From VEQN01 sp036405975 (GTDB taxonomy: Bacteria > Patescibacteriota > Minisyncoccia > Phycocordibacterales > CAIZLB01): a stretch of DNA of 38,923 bases. The DNA lies in contig DASWWM010000026.1 in NCBI GenBank assembly GCA_036405975.1, forward strand, positions 1 through 38,923, given 5' to 3'. The stretch's first letter is position 1; every line of letters begins with the position of its first letter. Below are positions 15,668-24,410 of this stretch, piece after piece. The notes under the pieces were generated by a model, which did no database searches, was not told the DNA's origin, and was given only the letters and a program-made list of their open reading frames with translations. The position numbers were made by a program, and so were the translations under genes.

Positions 15668-15764
15668 AAACAGCCACTTTGCCCAGAACGGATATTTTCC
15701 TGCTGGAAAATTCCTCGAGCTCGCTCCGTCGAGCCTCGCTAGTCTGGGCAAAGTGGCTGTTTTT
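15668..15764 (+). terminator. Composite branched hairpin/terminator after ftsZ
   Basis: A 20-bp perfect inverted repeat (15668-15687 with 15743-15762, core CAGCCACTTTGCCCAG) encloses 55 nt that hold two further hairpins: ATTTTCC/GGAAAAT (15694-15711) and CTCGA/TCGAG (15714-15733). A T-run (15760-15764) follows. It is much larger than the other terminators here and could be a stable RNA 3' end or a small repeated element. Confidence 0.7.
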
Positions 15765-15864
15765 CGTTTATAAGAAAAAGAAAGCATCAAGTCTCTGTAA
15801 GGCCTTTTTTATTTTCGTAAGCAAAACCGACATAAGACACAGAGACAAAGGAGCCGGACCGAGA

Positions 15865-15870
15865 TATAAT
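15865..15870 (+). promoter_or_regulatory. -10 element of trxB
   Basis: Consensus TATAAT 8 nt before the trxB ATG. No obvious -35. Transcription would start at the initiation codon. Confidence 0.55.
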
Positions 15871-15878
15871 GGACTTCT

Positions 15879-16835
15879 ATGAACACATACGATCTCATCA
15901 TCATCGGAGGCGGGCCGGCAGGAGTCGCAGCGGGAGTATATGCGTCGAGAAAGCAGCTCAAGACGCTTTTTCTCACGGGCGATTTCCAAGGCCAGAGCTC
16001 GGTATCGGAAGGCATCGAGAACTGGATCGGCACCGTTAAGATCAGCGGAGCCGACCTTTCAAAGAACCTCGAGACACACCTCCGGACGTATGCCGGCGAC
16101 ATCGTAGATATCAAGACAGGAGCGTGGGTCAGCGCAGTTGAAAGCACAGGCACGAAGGAAGCTCCTGAATTCAAAGTGACAGCGAAGTTCAGCGGCGGCG
16201 AGACCGAAGAATCATTCTCTTCAAAAGCTGTTCTCGTTACGACAGGAAGCACGAGACGAAAGCTCCCCGCCCTCAACGCCGACATCTTCGAGCATAAGGG
16301 TCTCACCTACTGTGCAACATGTGACGGACCTATCTTCAGCGGCCAAGACGTCGCGGTCATAGGAGGAGGAAATGCAGCCTTCGAAAGCGCAGCCCAGCTC
16401 GCGGCATACTGCAATACAGTGACCATCATCAACCGACGAGATGTATTTCGTGCAGACCCGGTCACGGTTGAGAAGGTGTGCGCCAAGGAAAATGTCAAAG
16501 TCCTTACTAACGTACAGGTTGTCGAGGTTAAGGGAAATAAATTCGTAAGCGGTCTTACATACAAGGAGAATGGCTCTGAGGAAACGAAAGAGCTTCCGGT
16601 CACAGGAATCTTCGTCGAGATTGGCCTTATTCCGAATACTATGTTTCTCAACGGCGTCGCGGAGCTCGATGAGTCAGGAAAGATTATCGTTAATCCGAAG
16701 ACCCAAGAAACAAGTGTGCCGGGACTTTGGGCTGCCGGAGACTGTACGGACGGCCTCTACCACCAGAACAATATTGCTGTCGGGGACGCAGTCAAAGCGC
16801 TCGAAGATATTTACATGAAGCTCGCAACGCGATAA
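15879..16835 (+). CDS. trxB: Thioredoxin reductase
   Basis: 318 residues, normal for the low-molecular-weight class. FAD-binding GGGPAG is at 10-15, the redox pair is Cys145-Ala-Thr-Cys148 in TYCATCDGP, NADPH-binding GGGNAAFESA follows, and GLWAAGDCTDG is the second FAD motif. It passes electrons from NADPH to thioredoxin in the cytosol. The ATG is fixed by the TATAAT just upstream. A terminator follows before the aldolase gene. Confidence 0.95.
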   Translation: MNTYDLIIIGGGPAGVAAGVYASRKQLKTLFLTGDFQGQSSVSEGIENWIGTVKISGADLSKNLETHLRTYAGDIVDIKTGAWVSAVESTGTKEAPEFKVTAKFSGGETEESFSSKAVLVTTGSTRRKLPALNADIFEHKGLTYCATCDGPIFSGQDVAVIGGGNAAFESAAQLAAYCNTVTIINRRDVFRADPVTVEKVCAKENVKVLTNVQVVEVKGNKFVSGLTYKENGSEETKELPVTGIFVEIGLIPNTMFLNGVAELDESGKIIVNPKTQETSVPGLWAAGDCTDGLYHQNNIAVGDAVKALEDIYMKLATR

Positions 16836-16876
16836 GGATCGGCAGACCGGCCTTAGAATGAACGATTGTGCCCAGA

Positions 16877-16907
16877 AACGAGCCTGTACCATGGCTCGTT
16901 TTGGTTT
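16877..16907 (+). terminator. Intrinsic terminator of trxB
   Basis: Stem AACGAGCC (16877-16884) with GGCTCGTT (16893-16900), 8-nt loop, tail TTGGTTTT. The aldolase -10 lies directly behind it. Confidence 0.8.
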
Positions 16908-16928
16908 TGCCATGATATAGTTGTAGGC

Positions 16929-17816
16929 ATGAATACTGAACAACTACAGCGAATGAGAACCGGACAGGGCTTCATTGCCGCACTCGACCAGAGCGGCGGG
17001 AGCACGCCGAAGGCCCTTGCAGCCTACGGCATCACCGAAAGCGCATACAGCAATGAGGCAGAAATGTACGACCTCGTTCATCAGATGCGAACACGAATCA
17101 TCACAAGCCCGGCATTCAGCAGCGAACGCATCTTGGGTGCCATCCTTTTCAAGCACACAATGCGAAACCAGATCGAAGGCCTTGATACTGCCGATTATCT
17201 TTGGCAGAAAAAAGGCATCATCCCTTTTCTCAAGATTGATGACGGACTTGCGGATCAGTCAAATGGCGTCTGTCTCATGAAGCCAATGCCGGAATTGGCA
17301 GGGCTTCTTGCCGAAGCAAAGAGCAAGAACATCTTTGGAACAAAGATGCGATCGGTCATCAAGGAAAATAACGAGGCAGGCATCGCAGCGGTCGTTGACC
17401 AGCAGTTCGAAGTTGCTAAGCAGATCATCGCCGCGGGACTTGTACCTATCGTGGAACCAGAGGTAGACATCAACGCAACAGACAAACCGGGCATCGAGAC
17501 AGCGCTTCGGGACAAGCTATTGGCATCGCTCGACACCCTATCCCCTGACCAGCTTGTCATGCTCAAGCTCACGATCCCGAGCGAAGACAATTTCTACGCA
17601 CCGCTCATCGCACATCCGAACGTTGTTCGAGTTGTGGCTCTCTCTGGAGGCTATAGCAGAGAGGAAGCAAATGAAAAGCTCGCTCGAAACCACGGTCTCA
17701 TTGCGAGCTTCAGCCGGGCTCTCAGCGAAGACCTGAATGCTGGCCAGACTGAGGAAGAATTCGATACAGCACTCAGAAGCACAGTGGAAGGCATCTACCA
17801 GGCATCGATACGGTAG
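16929..17816 (+). CDS. fba: Fructose-bisphosphate aldolase class I
   Basis: 295 residues, matching the bacterial class I family (Staphylococcus carnosus type). GQGFIAALDQSGGSTPKAL is the family N-terminal motif, GIIPFLKIDDGL and VPIVEPEVDIN line the barrel, and the Schiff-base lysine is probably Lys213 in QLVMLKLTIP. VVALSGGYSREEANEKLARN binds phosphate. It interconverts fructose 1,6-bisphosphate with dihydroxyacetone phosphate and glyceraldehyde 3-phosphate. An upstream frame extension to 16866 reads through the trxB terminator and is rejected; TATAGT (16916-16921) lies 7 nt before the ATG, implying a leaderless message. Confidence 0.95.
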   Translation: MNTEQLQRMRTGQGFIAALDQSGGSTPKALAAYGITESAYSNEAEMYDLVHQMRTRIITSPAFSSERILGAILFKHTMRNQIEGLDTADYLWQKKGIIPFLKIDDGLADQSNGVCLMKPMPELAGLLAEAKSKNIFGTKMRSVIKENNEAGIAAVVDQQFEVAKQIIAAGLVPIVEPEVDINATDKPGIETALRDKLLASLDTLSPDQLVMLKLTIPSEDNFYAPLIAHPNVVRVVALSGGYSREEANEKLARNHGLIASFSRALSEDLNAGQTEEEFDTALRSTVEGIYQASIR

Positions 17817-17844
17817 CAACCTCGCGACACCAAGAAATAAACAA

Positions 17845-17879
17845 AGCAAGGCCTGCCTCGTAAAGAGGCGGGCCTTGCT
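17845..17879 (-). terminator. Intrinsic terminator between aldolase and antiporter genes
   Basis: Fifteen-pair stem (17845-17859 with 17865-17879, one G-U pair), 5-nt loop. On the minus strand it is followed by TTTGTTTATTT, so it mainly ends the antiporter transcript; it may also stop aldolase transcription. Confidence 0.82.
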
Positions 17880-17910
17880 GATTAGCGAGTACACGACTTG
17901 CACAACTTCC

Positions 17911-19278
17911 CTAGTCGGCAATATCAAGCTTTCGAGCTGCGAGCTGCGTCAAAGGTGGCTGAAGTACGAGCGTCATGATGATTACCCACATTCCGATCGA
18001 GATGAGCATGTTTGCAGAGGCCGGGTCACCGATGGCAGCAAGGCCGCTATATGCAACCTGGATAAGCAGGACGGCCGGAATAACTCCGGTCTCCCGAACC
18101 CAAGACATGAAAAGCATCTCCTTTGCCGTGAATTTGCTCCGGCCCCCGATGAGCCCGAGCGAGACGAAGACAGTAATCGGCCGGATAATGAATATGAAAA
18201 TGAGACCGGCGATAATTCCGAACAAGGCATGCTCCACAAGGTCGCTGATGTTTATAAGCGCCCCAAGCACGATGAATACGCTCGGCTTCGCGATTCCCTC
18301 AATGAGCTGATTGAAGAAGGTTTCAGTCTTATGGACCCGTTCATTGAGCACGACAAGAAGGCCGGCCACGAAGCTCGCAAGATAGCCGCTGCCGCCGAAA
18401 AGCGCGGCGAAGGCATAGGCCATGATCGGAATCGCGATGAAGAATCCGATATCAGCATGACATTCCGCCCTGAGCATTCGCTGACGAACGAAGAATCTGA
18501 TAGCGAGGAATCCGGCCACTCCGACCGAAGCTCCGATGAAGGACTCGACGAGCAGGAAGTTCAATGACTCAAGCGAGAGCAAAGCCTTTGCGCCAGCTCC
18601 GATGCCTTCGAACGAACCGTTCACGCCGAGATATGCAACAAATGCGAGAGTGACGAGGGTTCCGGTCACATCAGTCAATGCACTTTCAGAGACGACGATG
18701 TCCTTGATTCGCTCTTTCTTGAACTTAAGTTCCTTAAGCACCGGGATGATTGCCGCCGGATCAGTCGATGCGAGAATGGCACCGAGAAGCAGCGCGACGG
18801 ATACGCTCATACCGAAGCCGGCCGTCAAGCTGACCCAATGCAGGCCCTGAGCGAACATGAACGTCGAGAGCCCCAATCCAACCGTCGAGAGCAGCAATGT
18901 AGGAAGCACGATCTTCTTGAAGCTGGTGAACGAGATTTCAAGACCTCCACCGAAGAGGATGTATACAGCAGAAATGGTAACGATCATGTTCAGGATGACC
19001 TGATTCTCGACAAGAGGACGAAGCAGGCTGTTCATGCTTATCCCGATGAACAGAGCCACAAGAAATGACGGGAAAATAGTTCCTCTTGAGAGCGAATGCG
19101 AGATGGTTCCAAGCAGGAAGAGGCCTCCGACAAGGAAAAGCGGGATTATGGCTGAGTTTCCGTGGCCGAAGGGCAACGACTCTGAGAATTGGACGAACAA
19201 TGCATTGAACACCGCGAAGATACCTACGCTGACAACAAGAAGGAACAGCGAAGAATGATGCTTTAGTTTTGTAAACAT
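17911..19278 (-). CDS. Cation:proton antiporter (CPA family, NhaP/KefB-like)
   Basis: 455 residues with about 12 membrane helices. LLLGAILASTDPAAIIPVL is the conserved helix with the TDP motif, and KDIVVSESALTDVTGTLVT corresponds to the ESALND motif that carries the transported-ion acidic residue. GIGMSMNSLLRPL-like and FGGGLEISF segments fit the CPA1/CPA2 core. It should exchange Na+ or K+ for H+ and so set pH and salt balance. There is no C-terminal TrkA-type regulatory domain. The 6-bp inverted repeat TTGTTA/TAACAA (19294-19306) just upstream could be an operator. Confidence 0.9.
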   Translation of the reverse strand: MFTKLKHHSSLFLLVVSVGIFAVFNALFVQFSESLPFGHGNSAIIPLFLVGGLFLLGTISHSLSRGTIFPSFLVALFIGISMNSLLRPLVENQVILNMIVTISAVYILFGGGLEISFTSFKKIVLPTLLLSTVGLGLSTFMFAQGLHWVSLTAGFGMSVSVALLLGAILASTDPAAIIPVLKELKFKKERIKDIVVSESALTDVTGTLVTLAFVAYLGVNGSFEGIGAGAKALLSLESLNFLLVESFIGASVGVAGFLAIRFFVRQRMLRAECHADIGFFIAIPIMAYAFAALFGGSGYLASFVAGLLVVLNERVHKTETFFNQLIEGIAKPSVFIVLGALINISDLVEHALFGIIAGLIFIFIIRPITVFVSLGLIGGRSKFTAKEMLFMSWVRETGVIPAVLLIQVAYSGLAAIGDPASANMLISIGMWVIIMTLVLQPPLTQLAARKLDIAD

Positions 19279-19307
19279 GTGAATTGACTTAACTTGTTAT
19301 TAACAAA

Positions 19308-19335
19308 GCAAAAAGCCACGTGTGCGCGCGGCTTT
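19308..19335 (-). terminator. Probable terminator of tRNA-Val
   Basis: On the minus strand AAAGCC pairs with GGCTTT (19330-19335 with 19312-19317), with extra G-C pairs inside, followed by TTGC. It lies about 75 nt beyond the tRNA 3' end. The 70 nt between hold no gene. Confidence 0.6.
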
Positions 19336-19408
19336 GTACCTGACTGAAGGCTAGGCGTACTAGTCACGTTCAGTACTAAGTCGTGGAGGCATAACTATTC
19401 TGCTTTTG

Positions 19409-19481
19409 TGGGCGATACAGGACTCGAACCTGTGGCATCAACAACGTCAATGTTGCGCTCTACCAACTGAGCTAATCGCCC
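19409..19481 (-). tRNA. tRNA-Val (anticodon GAC)
   Basis: 73 nt cloverleaf: acceptor GGGCGAT/ATCGCCC, D-arm GCTC/GAGC, anticodon stem CAACA/TGTTG with loop TTGACGT (anticodon GAC), T-arm ACAGG-TTCGAGT-CCTGT, discriminator A. CCA is not encoded. Confidence 0.96.
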
Positions 19482-19497
19482 GAAATAGGACCTATTC

Positions 19498-19526
19498 AAT
19501 GTACCAGAGAATCGGACTCTTATCAA
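19498..19526 (-). promoter_or_regulatory. Promoter of tRNA-Val
   Basis: On the minus strand TTGATA (19521-19526), 17-nt spacer, TACATT (19498-19503), 16 nt before the mature 5' end. Confidence 0.6.
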
Positions 19527-19582
19527 TTCCTCGCCCCGCCTTTGCGTTCATCGGCACAAACAAGCCGGTCCCCTGGCCTTTT

Positions 19583-19611
19583 TTGCCTTTTCCCGGCAAA
19601 AGTGTTATATT
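19583..19611 (+). promoter_or_regulatory. Promoter of tRNA-Glu
   Basis: TTGCCT (19583-19588), 17-nt spacer, TATATT (19606-19611), about 11 nt before the mature 5' end. The -35 lies within a hairpin TTTTGCC/GGCAAAA (19581-19601). Confidence 0.6.
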
Positions 19612-19622
19612 GCAATCCGCAT

Positions 19623-19694
19623 GGCCCTATCGTCTAACGGTTAGGACACGGCCTTTTCAAGGCTGTAATCGGAGTTCGATTCTCCGTAGGGTCA
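19623..19694 (+). tRNA. tRNA-Glu (anticodon UUC)
   Basis: 72 nt cloverleaf: acceptor GGCCCTA/TAGGGTC with one G-U pair, anticodon stem CGGCC/GGCTG with loop TTTTCAA (anticodon TTC), T-arm CGGAG-TTCGATT-CTCCG, discriminator A. CCA is not encoded. A short hairpin AAGGAGC/GCTCCTT (19702-19719) follows and may mark the 3' end. Confidence 0.96.
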
Positions 19695-19832
19695 CAGATT
19701 TAAGGAGCTGAGGCTCCTTCTCGGCGGCTATTTTACTGGATATGAGGAAATCGGTCAGGAATCCCCTGCTCCGTCGTCTTATATTGTGAGCGCAGAAGCG
19801 TTCTGGATTATCAGTCTAATTCTCATAATCAC

Positions 19833-20486
19833 ATGACGAACAACATTAAAATTGGGCATAAAATAGCGGCTCTGGCCGCAACCGTTGCACTTGTCGCCGG
19901 AATCGCGCTGATTCCCTCTCAGGCGTCAGCGGCACTCTATAGGCAGCTTCAGATCGGCATGAGCGGCAGCGACGTTCGGGAACTCCAGACTTTCCTGGCC
20001 GCAGATTCTTCTATATATCCGGAAGGCTTGGTAACGGGCTATTTCGGATCGCTTACGAAAGCGGCAGTAGCCCGATTCCAGGCGAAGTACGGAATTTCCG
20101 CAGTAGGAAGAGTGGGTCCAATCACTCTCGCAGCCATCAATTCACGAATGGGAGGCGCAGTAGGGGCTGACACGGCAGCGCCCGTCATAGGTCCAGTATA
20201 CGTAAACGTGAGCAACTCAAATGCGACGCTTTCATGGAATACAAGCGAAGGTGCATCTGCAGTGGTATACTACAGCCAATCGCCGCTCGCATTGACGGAA
20301 GCGTCAGCACTGACAGGCATCAACATTTCGGGAGCAACCGCTCTCGCAAATACGAGCCTCAGCCTGACACATGGAGTCACCATTCCGAATCTCCAGAGAA
20401 ATACGACATACTACTATTCAGTCTATGTCAGGGATGCATCAGGAAATGTGAATATCACATGGCCGTCGACATTCAGGACAAACTAG
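19833..20486 (+). CDS. Secreted peptidoglycan-binding protein with Fn3-like domain
   Basis: 217 residues. A signal peptide spans about 1-33, with a basic start, hydrophobic core and SQASA-A cleavage site. A PG_binding_1 domain follows (about 38-105): LQIGMSGSDVRELQTFLAADSSIYPEGLVTGYFG then TKAAVARFQAKYGIS. Residues about 115-217 form a beta-sandwich like Fn3 or the purple acid phosphatase N-terminal domain (LSWNTSEGASAVVYYS ... LQRNTTYYYSVYVRDASGNV). It should sit in the cell wall; no catalytic domain is present. It follows tRNA-Glu with a 138-nt gap holding no other gene and ends at its own terminator. The two giant propeller proteins of this window share its wall-binding module. Confidence 0.9.
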   Translation: MTNNIKIGHKIAALAATVALVAGIALIPSQASAALYRQLQIGMSGSDVRELQTFLAADSSIYPEGLVTGYFGSLTKAAVARFQAKYGISAVGRVGPITLAAINSRMGGAVGADTAAPVIGPVYVNVSNSNATLSWNTSEGASAVVYYSQSPLALTEASALTGINISGATALANTSLSLTHGVTIPNLQRNTTYYYSVYVRDASGNVNITWPSTFRTN

Positions 20487-20516
20487 CTAGCAGATACGCA
20501 TAGACCCGTCTTAGCA

Positions 20517-20552
20517 AAGCAGCCCGGCGCTTAAATCGCAGCCGGGCTGCTT
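20517..20552 (+). terminator. Intrinsic terminator of the PG-binding/Fn3 gene
   Basis: Twelve-bp stem AAGCAGCCCGGC (20517-20528) with GCCGGGCTGCTT (20541-20552), 12-nt loop, then CGTTGT; the T tail is weak. Confidence 0.75.
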
Positions 20553-20592
20553 CGTTGTGGCATCGACAGGCCCTATCTGCTATATTTCAAAC

Positions 20593-21918
20593 GTGAAAAT
20601 ACTTTCGATAGAGACAAGTTGCGATGAGACGGGAATCTCCATGATCGAGGCATCTGGCACGGCAGCCCGGCCGAAGCTTCGGGTTCTTGGCAACGCCCTC
20701 TTTTCGCAGACTGAAACCCATGCAGAGTACGGCGGCGTTTTTCCCATGATGGCAAAGCGAGAGCATGTTAAAAATATCGTGCCGCTTTTTAGATCATGCA
20801 TGGCACAGGCCATCGACTCATGCGCAAACGGAGGGATTCAGCACGAGACTCTGTCACCTGAAATATCAGCTTTTACCGAACAGACTGTTCGAGATATCCT
20901 AAGTCGAGAGAACGATCTTGCAGACCAGCTCCTCAAGGCACTTGGTCAAATGGAATCACTGGACTTCGACTACATTGCGGTCACAGAGGGACCCGGACTC
21001 GAGCCGACTCTCTGGGTGGGCATAAGCTTTGCAAAAGCACTTGCAGTTATTTTCAATAAGCCGATCATTCCCGCAAACCACATGGAAGGACATATGGTGT
21101 CAGTACTCATGTCAGGCGATGCAGGCGACGATGAGACAGTCAGCAGCGATGCGAGTCCCAGAGTCATCTTCCCCGCTCTGGCTCTGCTTATCTCCGGAGG
21201 CCATACCGAGCTCGTACAAGCTGACGCCTGGGGTTCGTACAAGATACTCGGACAAACAGTCGATGACGCCATAGGCGAAGCTTTCGACAAGGTCGCGCGA
21301 CTTTTGAACCTCCCGTATCCGGGCGGACCGAAGATCTCGAAGCTCGCAGCAGAAAGCCGAGCTGAGGGCCTGGCCGCGGCATATGCGAATGCGCATGGCG
21401 CAAGACTGTGGAATATGCCGCGGCCAATGCTCCACTCAAAGGATTTCAATTTCTCATTTTCAGGAATCAAGACTGCGGTTCTCTATGGCGTGAAAGACAG
21501 ACTTGCTGCTACAAGCCAGGCAGAACTTGAAGAGCCAGAAAAGAAGATGCTCGCTGAGGAATTCGAAAATGCAGTAACCGAAGTCATTGTCCGAAAGACC
21601 GAAAAAGCACTCAGGGAGTCAGGCGCCCGGTCGCTCATCATCGGCGGCGGTGTTATTGCGAACATTTATATACGAAATGCATTCAAAGAGCTGATCTCCC
21701 GAGAATTTTCAGCCACCGAAGAAGACGGCGCGCCTACGGTCACATTGTTTACGCCATCACTCGACCTTTCGACTGACAACTCTGTCATGATCGGCGTCGC
21801 GGGATATCTCCGACTCATCGCAGCTCAAGCCGCTGGATCAGAGGGTGCGGCCACGTACCAGCCAACTGACCTGGCCAAGCTTTCTGATCTCAAAGCGCGA
21901 GGGAATCTTGGGTATTAG
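20593..21918 (+). CDS. tsaD: tRNA N6-threonylcarbamoyladenosine transferase TsaD
   Basis: 441 residues from a GTG start; family members are usually near 340. VKILSIETSCDETGISM is the N-terminal ATP motif, HAEYGGVFPMMAKREH and the metal-binding NHMEGHM are present, followed by LLISGGHTELV, DDAIGEAFDKVARLL, YPGGPKISKLA, FSFSGIKTAVLY, GGGVIANIYIRN and STDNSVMIG. It transfers threonylcarbamoyl to A37 of ANN-decoding tRNAs. About 47 extra residues (near 75-125, charged and helical) are inserted before YIAVTEGPGLEPTLWVG, with smaller insertions near 170 and 375. The start is supported by extended -10 TGCTATATT (hexamer 20581-20586) 6 nt before the GTG, a leaderless arrangement. An upstream ATG at 20557 in frame would overlap that promoter. 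Confidence 0.95.
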   Translation: MKILSIETSCDETGISMIEASGTAARPKLRVLGNALFSQTETHAEYGGVFPMMAKREHVKNIVPLFRSCMAQAIDSCANGGIQHETLSPEISAFTEQTVRDILSRENDLADQLLKALGQMESLDFDYIAVTEGPGLEPTLWVGISFAKALAVIFNKPIIPANHMEGHMVSVLMSGDAGDDETVSSDASPRVIFPALALLISGGHTELVQADAWGSYKILGQTVDDAIGEAFDKVARLLNLPYPGGPKISKLAAESRAEGLAAAYANAHGARLWNMPRPMLHSKDFNFSFSGIKTAVLYGVKDRLAATSQAELEEPEKKMLAEEFENAVTEVIVRKTEKALRESGARSLIIGGGVIANIYIRNAFKELISREFSATEEDGAPTVTLFTPSLDLSTDNSVMIGVAGYLRLIAAQAAGSEGAATYQPTDLAKLSDLKARGNLGY

Positions 21919-21983
21919 TCAAACCGGCACGCAACGCCCCGACCCTTATCCAAAGGCCCATTTTCTGCTAGACTGGACCTATT

Positions 21984-24410
21984 ATGAATGAAAAAAACTA
22001 TATCGAGCCTGACATCCCGAAGGCCCTCTTATCACCTTACAATCCTCAGACAACTGAGGCGGTGGTCATCGATATCGAAGATAAAAGCGGCTTGGCGAAT
22101 CCCGACACATGCATCGAGCAGGGTCTGACGACCAAGGATGCCGAGAGCTTTTCAATCATTCTCCCTCCCCCGAACGTAACAGGAACACTCCACCTCGGAC
22201 ACGGTCTCATGCTTACGCTTCAGGACATCAGCTCGCGGTTTGAGCGAATGCGAGGCAAGCAGGTTCTCTGGATTCCCGGAACCGACCATGCGGCTATCGC
22301 AACGCAGTCAAAAGTTGAGAAAGACATTTCAAAGAAGGAAGGAAAAAGCAGGTACGACCTTGGACGTGAAGAAATGCTCAAGCGGATCAATGCATTCGCC
22401 ATGGAAAGCCATGACACCATCGAGAAGCAGATCAAGCGAATGGGTGCATCTTTGGACTGGTCTCGAGAAGCGTTCACACTCGACGAAACTCGAAACAAGG
22501 CAGTTCGAACAATGTTCAAGCAGATGTATGATGACGGACTTATCTATCAGGGCAATCGACTCGTGAACTGGGATCCGAAGGGCCAGACGACTATTTCCGA
22601 CGATGAGATCGTATACGAAGACCGAGAATCGACACTCTATACATTCAAGTATTCAAAGGACTTCCCTATTTCTATTTCAACGACTCGACCCGAGACGAAG
22701 ATCGGAGACGTTGCCGTTGCTGTTCATCCTGAAGACGAACGGTACGCGCAGTATGTGGGACAGGTTTTCAATATAAAGTTCTGTGGCTCGCAAATCGAGA
22801 TCAAAGTTATCGCTGACAAGGAAGTCGAGAAAGACTTCGGAACAGGAGCACTTGGAGTTACTCCGGCTCATAGCATGATCGATTGGGATATGGCAAAGCG
22901 ACATGACCTCCGAACTGATGTTCAGGTTATCGATGAAAAGGCGCGGATGATGGTGGATGCGACTTCCCCGCTTTTTGATGCTGAGAAAAATATCGGAATG
23001 AAGACAACTGAAGCACGGGAGAAAGTCGCTGAATGGCTTCGAGAGCAGGGCCTTATGGAAAAGGAAGAGAAAATCCAGCAGCGAGTTTCAACTGCGGAGC
23101 GGACAGGGGCTATCATCGAGCCGCTTCCAAAGACCCAGTGGTGGATTGCAGTAAACAAGCCGTTCAAGATGCGACATTCGAGCATTGACGGCATCAGGAC
23201 CGGCGAAATGGTTACGCTCAAGGAAATCATGCAGAAAGCAGTTTCTGAAGGACAGATCAATCTCCTTCCCGAGCATTACGAAAAGACATATTTCAACTGG
23301 ATCAATAACCTGAACGACTGGTGCATCTCGAGGCAGATCTGGTACGGACATCGGATTCCGGTCTGGTACAAAAAGGACGCTGCCGGCAATATTATCGAGA
23401 CTCGATGCGACATTCTCTCACCTGAAGAAGCAGACCTTTCTGACGCCACAGAATGGTCTCAGGACGAAGATACGCTCGATACATGGTTCTCATCAGGCCT
23501 TTGGACCTTCTCTACCATGGGCTGGCCTGAAGCCTTTGATGCCTCAACTGGAAAAATGAAGCCTGGCACCGACCTCGCTCGATTCCATCCAACAAGCATT
23601 CTGGTTACTGGACCGGATATCATCTTCTTCTGGGTAGCGCGAATGATCCTCATGACGGGCTATGGCCTTGGCCAGATTCCGTTCTCGAAAGTGTATTTCA
23701 ATGGAATCATGCGAGACATGCAGGGACGAAAGATGTCGAAGTCTCTCGGAAACGGAGGCGACCCGATGGAGATTGCAGAGAAGTACGGCGCCGACGCCCT
23801 CCGAATGTTTTATGCGATGGCGACGGCGCCGGGCACAGACACTCGAGTAGATGAGAACAAAATCAAGGGCTTCAAGAACTTCGCAAATAAGATATGGAAT
23901 ATCACGAGGTTCGTTCTTACTGGAACGAAGACGGCGGGACCTGGCAGCGTCGAGGTAGCGTATGATGCAGGCTTCTCAGCATGGTCTGAACGAGACGCCA
24001 CACTCATTGCAGAGCGAGATGAGCTCTTCAAGACAGTTACGAAAGAGATCACCGAGTACAAGTACCATCTCGCATCGGAGAAGATCTACCAGTATGCATG
24101 GAGCACGTTTGCCGATATCATTCTTGAAGAGAGCAAGCTCATTTTCAATGGCCGACAGGAAAAGATCGATGCCGAGAATCCAGAAAAAAATCTGACCGCT
24201 CTTCCTGCCGGAACGGACGCCGAGAAGATTTCCCGAGCGCAGTTTTTGCTTCATACGCTCAGATCTCTCGTCACCGTCCTTCATCCATTCATGCCGCATG
24301 TCACCGAAGAACTCTGGTCACTTCTCAACACGGGTGAGAGCCTCGCAGACAGGAATCGTGATACAATCAAGCCAACAGATCTTCTGATGGCTCAAAAATG
24401 GACATACTAA
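21984..24410 (+). CDS. valS: Valine--tRNA ligase
   Basis: 808 residues, shorter than the usual 870-950. The HIGH motif is HLGH at 70-73 (PPPNVTGTLHLGHGLM), an editing CP1 domain lies in the middle (ISTTRPETKIGDVAVAVHPED, GTGALGVTPAHS), WCISRQIWYGHRIPVW is the ValS signature, and GRKMSKSLGN holds KMSKS near 583. The anticodon-binding helices end at the C-terminus (LHPFMPHVTEELWSLL), and the C-terminal coiled-coil arm that normally follows is absent. It charges tRNA-Val in the cytosol; a tRNA-Val gene lies 2.5 kb upstream. An extended -10 TGCTAGACT (hexamer 21969-21974) lies 9 nt before the ATG. The stop overlaps the prsW start by 13 nt. Confidence 0.96.
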   Translation: MNEKNYIEPDIPKALLSPYNPQTTEAVVIDIEDKSGLANPDTCIEQGLTTKDAESFSIILPPPNVTGTLHLGHGLMLTLQDISSRFERMRGKQVLWIPGTDHAAIATQSKVEKDISKKEGKSRYDLGREEMLKRINAFAMESHDTIEKQIKRMGASLDWSREAFTLDETRNKAVRTMFKQMYDDGLIYQGNRLVNWDPKGQTTISDDEIVYEDRESTLYTFKYSKDFPISISTTRPETKIGDVAVAVHPEDERYAQYVGQVFNIKFCGSQIEIKVIADKEVEKDFGTGALGVTPAHSMIDWDMAKRHDLRTDVQVIDEKARMMVDATSPLFDAEKNIGMKTTEAREKVAEWLREQGLMEKEEKIQQRVSTAERTGAIIEPLPKTQWWIAVNKPFKMRHSSIDGIRTGEMVTLKEIMQKAVSEGQINLLPEHYEKTYFNWINNLNDWCISRQIWYGHRIPVWYKKDAAGNIIETRCDILSPEEADLSDATEWSQDEDTLDTWFSSGLWTFSTMGWPEAFDASTGKMKPGTDLARFHPTSILVTGPDIIFFWVARMILMTGYGLGQIPFSKVYFNGIMRDMQGRKMSKSLGNGGDPMEIAEKYGADALRMFYAMATAPGTDTRVDENKIKGFKNFANKIWNITRFVLTGTKTAGPGSVEVAYDAGFSAWSERDATLIAERDELFKTVTKEITEYKYHLASEKIYQYAWSTFADIILEESKLIFNGRQEKIDAENPEKNLTALPAGTDAEKISRAQFLLHTLRSLVTVLHPFMPHVTEELWSLLNTGESLADRNRDTIKPTDLLMAQKWTY

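Noticed and set aside
15668..15764. Insertion-sequence remnant behind ftsZ
   Set aside because: There is an inverted repeat but no transposase fragment and no target-site duplication that I could see.
16866..16928. Upstream start for the aldolase
   Set aside because: The added residues overlap the trxB terminator and are unlike the family; the -10 at 16916-16921 supports the ATG at 16929.
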